Shown: one piece after another, positions 55,090-64,000 of the stretch
How the letters are laid out: every line of letters begins with the position of its first letter
Position numbering within the stretch: position 1 is the first letter of the stretch
Source of the DNA: Athripsodes cinereus
Taxonomy: Eukaryota > Arthropoda > Insecta > Trichoptera > Leptoceridae
Direction of reading: 5' to 3'
NCBI GenBank assembly: GCA_947579605.1
Contig: OX388306.1
Span: 1,426,001-1,490,000, forward strand
Length of the DNA: 64,000 nucleotides
Notes under the pieces: generated by a model
The model's database searches: none
What the model was told of the DNA's origin: nothing
What the model saw: only the letters and a program-made list of their open reading frames with translations
Position numbers and translations under genes: made by a program

Positions 55090-55685
55090 ATTACCAAAAA
55101 AATTTCATGAAGTCCTGCGTCGACAACAAAAAATTGTAATCCTGTTTACTTATTATTATTTACCGAATAATGGTATGTATTTGGCATATCTAATTTGTAT
55201 AATCTTGAATAGGTAATTGAGGGTATGGTGAATGGAGATCGTTAAGAGTAAGATACCTCAATTCATTCGTTTTTTCTCAAAAGATGAATGAAAGAAAAAT
55301 GAACAGTAATTTTGGTAATCGTACTTTTAAAATCAAGTAGGCATCTACTGCTTGGAGACATACAATTTATTTGTTTGTGTTCATAATCTTGGAAGATTTC
55401 TGACAGAAGATTGTTGACAGAAGAATCGGGGTAACACAATATGTAAGGGGAGGATTTGGAAGAGCTATGAAACTGAAGATGGGTACAATAATAATTATTT
55501 GTTAAAAAAACACAATTGAATACAATACATAAAATAATTAAATCATATTAACAAAAAAATAAGGCTATTTACAGTGTTTTATATAAAATGAAAAGTTAAT
55601 TTATAAGGGAATAAATACACACCTTAAAAGAAAAAATACTAAAACTAATTAAGATATTCGAGAGAGAAAAGGAGGGACAACTTTA
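55090..55685. other. No gene seen
   Basis: AT-rich, without support for any feature. Confidence 0.4.
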
Positions 55686-55691
55686 ATGAAT

Positions 55692-55914
55692 TGAAACCAG
55701 TGTTTCATTTTACTATATATTGAACAACGCGAGAGAGACGTCTTTCGACTTCTTAGGTCATTCTATCAATTGTTTTTGTCAATGTTATGGAAATAGTGTC
55801 TTATTTTGTTGAATAAATTATTTTTATTATTATTTTCATGGCCTAAGAAGTCGAAAGACATCTTTCTCACGTTGTTTGATCTTTAGAAAAACGAAATGTC
55901 TATTTCAATTTATC
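55692..55914. mobile_element. Fold-back element related to 25.3 kb
   Basis: Arms 55692-55764 and 55836-55914 are inverted with a 71-bp loop. Both carry the GTC, GAA, AGACGTCT (or ACATCT), C/T series that follows the hammerhead order. Tail TATTTCAATTTATCC is shared with 25473. Confidence 0.6.
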
Positions 55915-55979
55915 CAACTATGGAACTCTACTACTTGAGTACCAATACTATTGAGTAATACAGCTAGTGTTGTGGAATT

Positions 55980-56510
55980 CTCAAGAAATAATTATTCGAG
56001 AAATTTACCGAGAAATTTCTCGGTAAATTTCTCGAAGTAGAGAATTTTCGGAGATTTTTTTTTATTTTTTATTTAACAGTTTAATATTAATAAATACTTT
56101 ATTCAACCAATCAATAACAATGTATAAATGTTGAGACAATTTATCACCAATATGGCTACAATTAATAATAGAAACAAAAAAATGTTAGGTATTTACATAA
56201 AAAAGTGCTAATAACTGATGAAAAATCTTGATGTTTGACACCCCTCATGCCCATATTTAAGTTAAAAAAAAAATTGTAGGTACGTACATGGAAAAAAGTG
56301 TTAATAACCTCTGATTTGGGCCTTAATCAGCCCCAAAATTTTTTGGATCAATCAGGTTGGCTGCAAAATGTACTGGGCGAAAGGTCAAAATACCACTAAG
56401 AAAAATTATGGAGAGAAATTTCTCTTCCATCAGAGGAGAAATTCTCGGAGAAATTTCTCGTTCTCGAGAAATTTCTTTGGAGAATTTTCTCTTCTCACAT
56501 CACTAAATAC
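55980..56510. repeat. GAGAAATTTCTC palindrome clusters around an AT-rich insert
   Basis: Short palindromes of CGAGAAATTTCTCG type crowd 55995-56050 and 56400-56500. Between them, 56050-56390 begins with a T-run and contains an unmatched AT-rich block, perhaps a retroelement 3' end that split one element. Confidence 0.6.
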
Positions 56511-56512
56511 AG

Positions 56513-56821
56513 CTGTCCAAACAAAAATTACGCGTGGTTGGTCTGCATTACGGATTTGGCGAATCGTCCTCGCGATATTGTGAAAATATTCAGGCGATCA
56601 AAAACATCATTGTTAATTTCCAAGAGCCGGGTAACGATCGAGCTCCTGATGTCGGTAATTTAATGGAAATGTTTCGACATGAACTAAAACTGTTCGCTTC
56701 GGCACAGGCACACGAATCGAATAATAATGATAATCTTAAAAGTATAACTAAAAAATATATATATTTTATATACATAGTCGCAGCAATAAAAATTGTTGAC
56801 GGTACAGTTAGTTATTATTGA
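56513..56821 (+). pseudogene. Host-like reading frame resembling eIF2B delta (exon or retrocopy)
   Basis: Open from 56507 to 56819, preceded by a good acceptor-like TTCTCACATCACTAAATACAG. The protein reads LRVVGLHYGFGE, SSSRYC, QAIKNIIVNFQEP, a middle LMEMFRHELKLF, then KSITKKYIY and VAAIKIVDGTVSYY. From memory, the delta subunit of the translation initiation guanine-exchange factor eIF2B has, in the same order, V.LGLQYA.G..SGSNARC, QA.K.VI.DY.TP, and later an A..KI.DGDVILTY strand. The match is partial, the segment before KSITKKY appears shortened, and no further exons are recognised nearby. Either a very diverged exon, a decayed processed copy, or chance. The base composition is less AT-rich than its surroundings. 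Confidence 0.4.
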
Positions 56822-57027
56822 AATGTAAATAATCGAATTCAAGAAACGTTTATGATTTACGACAAAGTCTTATTAGTATTCAGTACAACAATACTTGTAA
56901 ACGTGAACCACTTGTAGAGCAATGTTTTTAATAAAACTAACACTTGATTGGATATTCTACCTTATATATGGTAATAAACTTTGTGTCCGCTGTTTTTTAT
57001 TTTTTCTTCTTCTTAAAGTGACATGTC

Positions 57028-57175
57028 AGGTCCCCCCAACTTCGGGTATCACCCTGGCGTAGGCTACTCTGTCCTGTGTTAGCCAGAACAGCTCTTCCAC
57101 CCTCTGGCCTCTGGTCCACTCTCGGATATTTCTTAGCCAGGATATCTGTCGCCTTCCCATACCACGACTATCCTC
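57028..57175 (-). pseudogene. Non-LTR RT C-terminal end (type 3)
   Basis: Minus strand: SRGMGRRQISWLRNIREW, then GQRVEELFWLTQDRVAYA and RVIPEVGGT, stop. Longest copy of this type; the reference for the fragments at 31845/33501, 34245 and 16700. Confidence 0.8.
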
Positions 57176-57179
57176 AATT

Positions 57180-57830
57180 TTTATTTTTAAGTATTTCTTT
57201 TTATTTGTTGTGCATACTGCATCATCCCTACTCCAAAAATTTAATGATACTCGTAAGCTGCAAAACCAATTGGAATAAGGATGCTCCCTAGATTCTTTTC
57301 GTTTCCAAGCGGGCGATCAAGGGCCACTTCATCACTCAAAATCTGGCATCTGTTTCCTAGTCCTTTTTCCTACCTTTTCATCTCCCTTGTACCTTCTCTT
57401 TTCCTTCTTTTAAGGTTTTTTTGTGAAAGTTACACAAAATTGGGTTAGATGGAAGAAATCGCACCTCCACGATAAACTCGCCCTCTGTAATACTGATTAT
57501 ATTCAATTTAAATGTATTTTTATGTAAAATTACTTGTAATCAATGTATAGTTGGTCTCTCACTGTTTGGCAATATACGATCACTTCCATTTGAGCAGGAA
57601 ATGGAGAGGTGTACTTGAAAGCATGGCTCTCTAGATCATAGCATCTTTGGGAGATTGGATGTTGGTTGTGTGTTTTGCTGGGCTTTGTAACTCATACTGG
57701 ATTGGTGGTTTTGATATTGATTTCTAGTAATTTAGGATTTTTTTTTTATTTCTCAACTTTTACTTTAACATTTTTCAAACTTTTTAACTTATATTTTCAA
57801 TGTAATCCGTCACTTTTTGTGTATCCATAT
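57180..57830. other. No gene; one dispersed motif
   Basis: Contains the inverse of the GGGCGAGTTTATCG motif at about 57470-57490 (ACGATAAACTCGCCCTCTG). Otherwise unremarkable. Confidence 0.4.
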
Positions 57831-57832
57831 TA

Positions 57833-58003
57833 AATTAATTAAAAAACTTATACTTTTTTATACACACTTATATTTTAATTTTTGTAGACAATATTGTTTC
57901 GTCTCTTAGATTGATAATGTCTCATTAAGAGACGAAACAATATTGTCTACAAAAATTTAAATATAAGTGTGTATAAAAAAGTATAAGTTTTTTAACTAAT
58001 TTT
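57833..58003. mobile_element. Fold-back element, arms about 75 bp
   Basis: TTTTTGTAGACAATATTGTTTCGTCTCTTA and its complement are separated by about 20 bp, and pairing extends outward through TATACACACTTATA to AAAACTTATAC. No motif shared with the hammerhead group. Confidence 0.88.
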
Positions 58004-58061
58004 TTAACTTATCTTTTTTCTTAAGACTAAGACTCCAACTATATATACTGACAACTAAACT

Positions 58062-58100
58062 TTCTGACAACCAACTAAACTGGTTGGTTGTCAGGTTGGT
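58062..58100. repeat. Perfect short hairpin
   Basis: CTGACAACCAAC, loop TAAACTG, GTTGGTTGTCAG. A 12-bp or longer stem in AT-rich DNA. Confidence 0.8.
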
Positions 58101-58217
58101 ATTGTTGCCTACAGGCAATATACCCGCCATCTGTACTACTGAGTGTATTAATTGAGTGTATTAATTGTTAACATGTTATGTTATGACTGTTTGAATCTCT
58201 AATATTGTAAAAATAAA

Positions 58218-58445
58218 ACAGTAATAAATAAATAGATTAATAAATAGCTGATTTTACTAGCCGGCTATTATTGGACATGGCCTAAACACGATCATCGTCT
58301 CACTTTGGTTTATCACAGAGACTACAGGAAATAAAATAGTAATAAATAAATTGATTATTAAATAGCTGCTTTTTCTAGCCGGCTATTATTGGTCATCGTC
58401 TAAGCACGATCATCATCTTACCCATATCACAGAGACTACAGGTAA
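58218..58445. repeat. 118-bp tandem duplication
   Basis: GTAATAAATAAATAGATTAAT .. CGGCTATTATTGG .. ATCACAGAGACTACAGG occurs at 58221-58329 and again at 58339-58442 with small differences. Confidence 0.88.
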
Positions 58446-58734
58446 AAAGCTGAAAAAAATGTAGTTATGTAAAATGGATCAAATCTGAAGATTTAATAAC
58501 ATTTGGAGACTGTTTTTGGCACAAACCATCGTTGTAGGATGCTATGTAATAAATGAAAAAAAAAATAGTGAGTAGAGGGTTAACATTTTTCTATTTCAAG
58601 GAAAATAATTCCCCTGTATATAAACTTGCATCTTTTGGGCGGGTTCCTTAATAATAAAATTATATGACTCCTTTTTATTAACAAAGATGTTACGAGAGTG
58701 AGTAGGTACAAATTATTTAATATCGTCGTGTTAG

Positions 58735-58870
58735 TACCCATAATATAAGATTCATATCTTAGTTTGTGACTTGTTCATGTGTATTTTATGTTATAAAAAG
58801 GACAGTTTCTTAAGAACATAAAATGAAATTGTTTGTAAGAGGACTATAAATAAATAAATAAATAAATAAA
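58735..58870 (+). repeat. Non-LTR 3' end with (AAAT)n tail
   Basis: GTGTTAGTACCCATAATATAAG, ATCTTAGTTTGTGAC and an (AAAT)n tail at 58848-58869. The same block occurs without a tail at 6045-6110. Confidence 0.6.
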
Positions 58871-58874
58871 GCTG

Positions 58875-59500
58875 CTAAATTACGTAATTAACATTGATGT
58901 ACATATTCACAATAGGGCTAGTTGTCTCCAGTAGTATTTTTTTAAGCTCCGGAGCTAGTAATGATCAATCGCAATCCAATCTGAAACTCCTAAGTTAAAT
59001 AAAAAAATTGAAGTTAAAGAACTTCAAAAAGAACATCTTCAATGAGTTATATTTGTATTTATTTACAGGTTTAGTAATATATAATTTAATTATTTAAATT
59101 AAATTATTTGTTAACTTCTAATCACCTTTAGAGAAATTTGAATCGGTGCCGTTGCGGCACTAGAAAATCCGTTGATGGAAATTTGTTTAAATCAAATTTC
59201 ATAATTACGGTGAAAACAATAAAAATTTCAACTCAGAATTATTGAACTGAAAAAGCTTCTGCCTTTATTGTTTAATAAATACCTACAAATCATGAAGGGT
59301 TTTGTGTATTTTATGAGAATAAAATAATTTTATGAAAATTGTTAATTTTTAAGCAGGAAAAAACTAAGAATATTAAAATTAAGTCAAAACCAGCCTTTCT
59401 TTTCTAAACGGAGAACTATTGATTGAGTTGACGTTCATTTTGTAAAATCCATATTAATTCATGTACAGAAACACAAATGGTTCAAGTTTAACAATATAAT
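58875..59500. other. No gene seen
   Basis: AT-rich with no supported feature. Confidence 0.4.
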
Positions 59501-59505
59501 GACCT

Positions 59506-59924
59506 GCAGGGTTACTCTTGAGAAAACTAAACACGATCTTAATCTAGTCTTGATCTTGATCATACGACGTACGAAGGGACTATGGTCAAAAACACCGCGT
59601 TACCGCTACTGCGCGATCGGTTTTCGTGTATTTTTGGCCAATAGTCACTTCGTGCGTCGTATGATCAAGATCAAGACTAGATTAAGATCGTGTTTAGTTT
59701 TGTCAAGAGTAGCCCTGCTGTAGGGTTACTCTTGACAAAATCTTAATACGATCTTAATCTTAATAATACGACGCGCGAAGTGACTATTAGTGAAAATACG
59801 TGCATACCAATCTCGCGGTAGTGGTAGCGTAGTATTTTTGACTATAGTCCCTTCGCGCGCCGTATGTCTATAAGATCAAGACTAGATTAAGATCGTATTT
59901 AGATTGTGTCAAGAGTAGTCCTGC
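59506..59924. mobile_element. Two head-to-tail palindromic MITEs
   Basis: Unit 1 (59506-59718) runs from CAGGGTTACTCTTGAGAAAA to its inverse GTCAAGAGTAGCCCTG. Unit 2 (about 59720-59924) repeats the pattern, AGGGTTACTCTTGAC to GTCAAGAGTAGTCCT. Internal landmarks CTTAATCTAGTCTTGATC and CATACGACG are mirrored in each. The 74-codon frame spans unit 1 only by chance. Related worn pieces are at 3.5 and 20.6 kb. Confidence 0.9.
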
Positions 59925-59929
59925 TGGCT

Positions 59930-60540
59930 ATGATCAGCAAAGTCATTATAAAACGAGTATAAAAAGGTACAATTTAAATTATTTGTATTTCTTGACATAA
60001 ACAAAACGGAGATCTATAAAAAATTCCGAATGTCGACATTTTATGCTAAATTGTCTTTATATTACCCAAAAATCACTTTTTTCATCTCCGGATTTAGGTC
60101 TCAAAGTAGCTCCAGACTTGTAAACAGTTAACAATTATGGAAGCCTTTATTCGAAAGTACATGATAATGTTGTTTTTGTGTTGTTAAACATTAATGTATT
60201 AAACAGCATTAAAATAAGAGACGACATGAGTATTATGTTCCTCTTTTATAGACTATAATTTTTTATGATATAATATTATCTATTATACTTTTTAAATCAA
60301 TAATACGTAGGTACAATGTTGATATATATAAGGAAGAAATGTTTATGCATAGTAAATCAAAAAAATCCCCTTGAAGTACGAGTAATTTTTATATAATTTA
60401 AAATTTGATTCGTATGTTACCTATATCTTGGTGTTAGTGAAATTCATATTTAAGTCACAATATTTGAGAATATTATATCTTGTTTTCAGCGATGAGTCAC
60501 AAATTCCATTTTTATCTTTGACAACTAATATTGTAGCAGC
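59930..60540. other. No gene seen
   Basis: AT-rich, unsupported. Confidence 0.4.
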
Positions 60541-60544
60541 AGTA

Positions 60545-60748
60545 GGCCTAGTCAAAACATATTTTAGCGTTACGTTTTTCTTTCGTTTTCGTTTGAATAT
60601 AGACGACGTTGCGAGAAAGTGTCAATTTTCGTAGTTTTGTAGCACAAATATTGTGTATTTAAGCTAGGAAAATTGTCATTTTTTTGCAACATCATCTATA
60701 ATCGAACAAAACGAAACGAAAACGTAACACTAAAATGTGTTTTGACTA
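60545..60748. mobile_element. MITE-C, longer copy
   Basis: GGCCTAGTCAAAACATATTTTAG at the left, and TAAAATGTGTTTTGACTA at the right, with ACGACGTTGCGAGAAAGTG inside. Confidence 0.85.
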
Positions 60749-60751
60749 CTA

Positions 60752-60950
60752 GTTTGTATATTTGAGTAGAAGAATAAACCAAGATGGACGCTCAAAATCT
60801 GAAATTGCAAGCAGAATAAACCAGGCGAGAATTGTTTTTAACAAAACATATAAAATACTGGATTACCCTTACATTGATTTCCGTTTTTGGAAGAATCCGA
60901 TTAAAGCCTTTGTCTCGAGTATTTTGTTACATGGTAGTGACCACCAGCAA
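60752..60950 (+). pseudogene. Non-LTR RT thumb-region fragment
   Basis: YLSRRINQDGRSKSEIASR, INQARIVFNK, then KNPIKAFVSSILLHGSD follow the pattern YLG..I..DG....EI..RI..A...F, and .K....FV.S.LLYGSE, of non-LTR RTs. Both ends are cut; it starts right beside MITE-C. Confidence 0.7.
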
Positions 60951-60989
60951 GAGTAAGAGTAGATGTTTGGCTGCCTTTGGATGCTGATT

Positions 60990-61590
60990 TATAAAAAATA
61001 TTGACCAAATAAACTGCATTTCATTTTTGACGTAAACACCATAAATAAAAAAAAATACAAAATTATTTAAAAAAAAAAATTGTGTCTAATGCCTTTTATG
61101 TGTTATTTAAAATTTATTAAAATATATAAGAAAAGTTTATCCACAGATCTTTCATTGGATTTTTCAATCTGAAAAATGTCACGTAGATTTTATTTTATTT
61201 TATTTTTATTTTATTTTATTAATACAAACAAACAGCTTTTACATTTTATATAGTACAACTTAAATATTACATTTTTCACAAGCCAGTGAAGTTTGTTAAA
61301 TTATTTTATTTAACACTATGTTCCAAATTAAAAAAAAAAAAAAAATAACACAAACAAAAAAGAAGTAACCATAAAATGATCACCATTTAAATGCTATCCA
61401 TAAGCTTCGCAGTGTGTTATATTATTACTATTAAGTGCCTTACGATGTTAGATGAAAAGCACGTACCGCTATAAAAGAACTTTGTATGATATAACCTATT
61501 AGATATACATACTTATAAGTATATAACTTGGGTACTAATAATAAGCTCTATATAGGGTAAGAAGCTTCGCAACAATTTGTTCTTCATTAC
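60990..61590. other. No gene; A/T-tract region
   Basis: (TTTTA)n-like run at about 61188-61230 may be an inverted retroelement tail. Confidence 0.4.
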
Positions 61591-61604
61591 ATAAGACACA
61601 CATA

Positions 61605-61705
61605 AATGTAAAGGAAGCGAAAGAAGTATAAAAAGATGGATCTATATGGCATTCCGTTCTCTCTGCCACCCCACTTGCGATGCGGCGTGAGGGAATAGAT
61701 AAATA
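61605..61705 (+). pseudogene. Non-LTR 3' end (type 2)
   Basis: AAGGAAGCGAAAGAAGTATA, GGATCTATATGGCATTCCGTTC and CTTGCGATGCGGCGTGAGGG, as after 45330. Confidence 0.65.
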
Positions 61706-61739
61706 GATAGATGACTGAGAAGAGACAAGAAATACATAA

Positions 61740-61965
61740 TCATCATCATCTCCCTCAACGCTCCTCTCGGGAGCACAGGGCAGAAACCAGCCTCCTCCAT
61801 TCAGAGCGACTCTGCGCCAATTGCGTCACCTCTTTCCACGACATTCCTTTGCGCTCTGATGTCGTTGTCATAGAAACGGTGTATTATGAAAGAGGGATGC
61901 CCGGGCCGACGGAACCCTTGCGGACGGAAGAACAGCGCTCTTTTTGACCAACTATCATTGGAAAT
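61740..61965 (-). pseudogene. Non-LTR RT C-terminal end (type 1), third copy
   Basis: ATCATCATCATC tail then the reverse of the same protein end as 9832 (CTCCTCTCGGGAGCACAGG to CGGACGGAAGAACAGCGC). The plus-strand frames are shadows. Confidence 0.8.
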
Positions 61966-62029
61966 ACATAATAAGCAGATAAAAAGACATAATGAGTTAA
62001 ATAAGAAATACTATAACTATACTATTCCC

Positions 62030-62610
62030 TCACGCGGTATCCCAAGTGGGGTAGGCAAAGAGAACGGAACCCCATATAGATCTGTCCTTACATACTTATT
62101 TCGCTTCTTCTACATTCATATAATTTCTCATGCACGCACGTCGATTTCTCTTACTCAACACACGGCCGTCGCCGCGCTTTCTCACACCCCGTCTTTCAGA
62201 CAAGTATATCCTCTTTGTCATTTTTTCCTCTTCCATTCGTTCCACATGCCAAACCATCTCATTTTATTCACACGCATTCTATCCACAACGCTCCTCTTGC
62301 ATCCGTTCATTCTTCTAATATCCTCATTCCTCACTCTATCACGCAACATTTTACCATACATTCTCCTCAGCGATCTCATCTCCACAGCATTTATTTCACT
62401 TTCGTCCCTCTTCAACCATGTCCACGTCTTGCTTGCTTGCATAAGTGTCGGTACCAGAATGGTATTGTGCACTAGCATTTTTGCCATGTTCGACACATTG
62501 TGATTGCTGACTATGGGTCGAAGTGCACCGTTCATCTTAGCACCGGCTACTTTTCTTCTTTCGATATCCTTGTCGCATCTTCCATCTCTCGCAAATAAAT
62601 AAATAAAAGT
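62030..62610 (-). pseudogene. Non-LTR RT C-terminal region (type 2), longest copy
   Basis: Minus strand: KTWTWLKRDESEINAVEMRS, LRRMYGKMLRDRVRNEDIRR and MRVNKMRWFG (62218-62500), then after frameshifts ERRGVRK, LSKRNRRACMR and the type-2 3' end at 62030-62090. It shows what precedes the short ends found elsewhere. The 205-codon plus-strand frame is its antisense shadow. Confidence 0.82.
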
Positions 62611-62619
62611 AAAAGTAAA

Positions 62620-63835
62620 GTAAATAATATACAAGTATATAAGATTAGGATGTTCTGAAGATTGGAGAAAAACCATTACGAATTGTGTCATATCGTAGGA
62701 AAACTGCCTAGTAATATTTAATAGAGATACTATTATTATGTACATAAGAGAAAATAACTTTGTGATTGTATACGTAGGTACTGGGATGCTTCTACTATGG
62801 CCTTAATGTATCGCAGTTATTGTTAGCTTTGATGTCCTTTTGATACAATTAATGGTAGGAACATAATAGATATTGTAGGAGCATATAAAATTGCCCATGA
62901 TGTAGTGTTAGGCGGGTAGAATCAATTTGGTGTATATTGTGTCGCAGGGAAATGATGAAAATCAAGATTTGATCAAATCACGGAAAATGTAAAAATATTA
63001 TTTATTTATTTATTCTTTTTGCACATCATCATTATATACATAATTCAACAGTGTTAACAAAACAACACAAAATTTAAAATACTAGGACGATATGCAGTGG
63101 CGAGATTATAACTATCAAGTTATAGAACTTGTATTGTTAGTTTCAATAATTTTTAATAGATTTTTAATTATTCAAAACAAGTTGTTTTGTTTCCTTATGA
63201 TAATGTATTCACAAATCGTGTGAAATAAAAAAATAAAGTAAAATAAAAAAATACTATACATTTCAGTAAATAATTTGATTAAATAGCGAAAGACCTTCGA
63301 AACTAGGTCATATTCAGTGCCGCACTCTTAGAAACAGTGGCTCTTAAGATGAAATAGATCCGAAAAATCCATGCCAATTAATTAAATTAGCAACTGAAAG
63401 AAAACAGTGTTTTTGGTTTCACTCGTTTTCACTTCATATTATCCCTAATTATTAATTACTACTGAATTCCTTAATTTATTAATGTTTCATTTTATTTTGT
63501 GAATGTTTTTTTTATATAGGTATTATTATCATATTTATTTTTATTCATTTATTTTTATTAACGTCATATTATTTAAGTAATTTAACCTCATATTAATTTA
63601 TTATTAATTTATTTATAATTATTATTTCAATTAATCTTATTTATTGTGTCGTGTATTTTTTTAATTGATCATATATAGGTATTTGTGTTGTACTAATTAT
63701 TTATTCTTGACACATCTTGACACATAATTCTCTGGTTACTGTTTGATCTTTAGACACTAAGTAATTTTATATGTATGGTTATTTACTTATTTATTTATTT
63801 TATTCTTCTTGCACATCATCATTCATATAACAAAT
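62620..63835. other. No gene seen
   Basis: AT-rich. CTTGCACATCATCATTCATAT near 63809 and TTTGCACATCATCATTATATA near 63018 are two copies of a short repeat, preceded by (TTTA)n runs, so probably inverted retroelement tails. Confidence 0.4.
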
Positions 63836-63895
63836 GTTATGTCACTGATATCTTTTTATATTTTTAAAAATATAAAAAGATATCAGTGATGTCAA
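63834..63895. repeat. Perfect hairpin
   Basis: GACATCACTGATATCTTTTTA-type arm and its complement around TATTTTTAAAAATA. The plus strand reads CACTGATATCTTTTTATATT, then the mirror AAATATAAAAAGATATCAGTG. Confidence 0.85.
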
Positions 63896-64000
63896 CATGT
63901 AAAAGGCTTTTTGCCGTATATATTTCTAAAATAAAATAAATAATAAAATATTCGACAAATTAAGTTATTTTCACTTCATGCCATGGAAGATGTGCAGACC

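Noticed and set aside
61886..62503. 205-codon plus-strand frame
   Set aside because: It is the antisense of type-1 and type-2 retroelement ends, which have recognisable protein signatures on the minus strand.
63280..63335. Another hammerhead (CGAAACTAGGTC near 63297)
   Set aside because: The GAAACTAGGTC part fits, but no CTGATGA-like strand and stem II lie at the right place on either strand.

Overview
This window looks like strongly AT-rich, intergenic or intronic insect nuclear DNA. Evidence is long A/T tracts, frequent short words such as TAGGTA and TACCTA, and an assortment of mobile elements typical of insects: an R4/Dong-type retroelement with a restriction-like endonuclease, Jockey-type 3' ends, several other non-LTR 3' ends with simple-repeat tails, tRNA-derived SINEs, hammerhead-bearing (Penelope-like) fold-backs, and PIF/Harbinger- and hAT-type MITEs. 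Lepidoptera or Hemiptera fit best, but the sequence does not settle the order. There are no bacterial features (operons, ribosome binding sites, CRISPR). I see no complete host protein-coding gene. The only host-like coding piece is a short diverged reading frame at 56.5-56.8 kb resembling part of translation initiation factor eIF2B delta.

Layout. 0-3 kb: a 79-bp higher-order tandem array broken by a SINE. 3.5-9.8 kb: decayed repeats, a possible non-LTR 5' leader, and an inverted pair of hammerhead-like motifs (8.9 kb). 9.8-14 kb: reverse-transcriptase (RT) remnants, one keeping its YADD box and broken by a single stop. 15.9-19.8 kb: fold-back elements, one flanked by a 13-bp direct repeat, a 190-bp-arm palindrome and a 21-bp tandem repeat. 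20.9-24.6 kb: nested MITEs (a hAT MITE with 8-bp duplication and a SINE inside an older element) and a PIF/Harbinger-like MITE. 25-31.2 kb: more fold-backs and a 951-bp TA-flanked transposon. 31.8-36.3 kb: the most informative block. An old RT gene piece was interrupted by a MITE, which was itself interrupted by an R4/Dong-like element; a second copy of that element in opposite orientation keeps a 343-codon open frame.

36.6-46.5 kb: two Jockey-type ends, a deleted gag-like gene, a run of three SINE-like repeats, and a MITE whose empty site is present next door. 47.7-54.3 kb: minisatellites, including ten near-identical 86-bp units, and the best hammerhead ribozyme-like motif (51.05 kb). 55-64 kb: further fold-backs, twin MITEs and RT fragments.

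Nothing here works as a pathway. The value lies in the insertion stratigraphy, the structured RNA motifs and the source of the youngest element (34.9-36.3 kb). A short repeat of about 240 bp with a (TAG)n tail, called here the TAG-tail repeat, is the most abundant family, with more than 20 full or partial copies.
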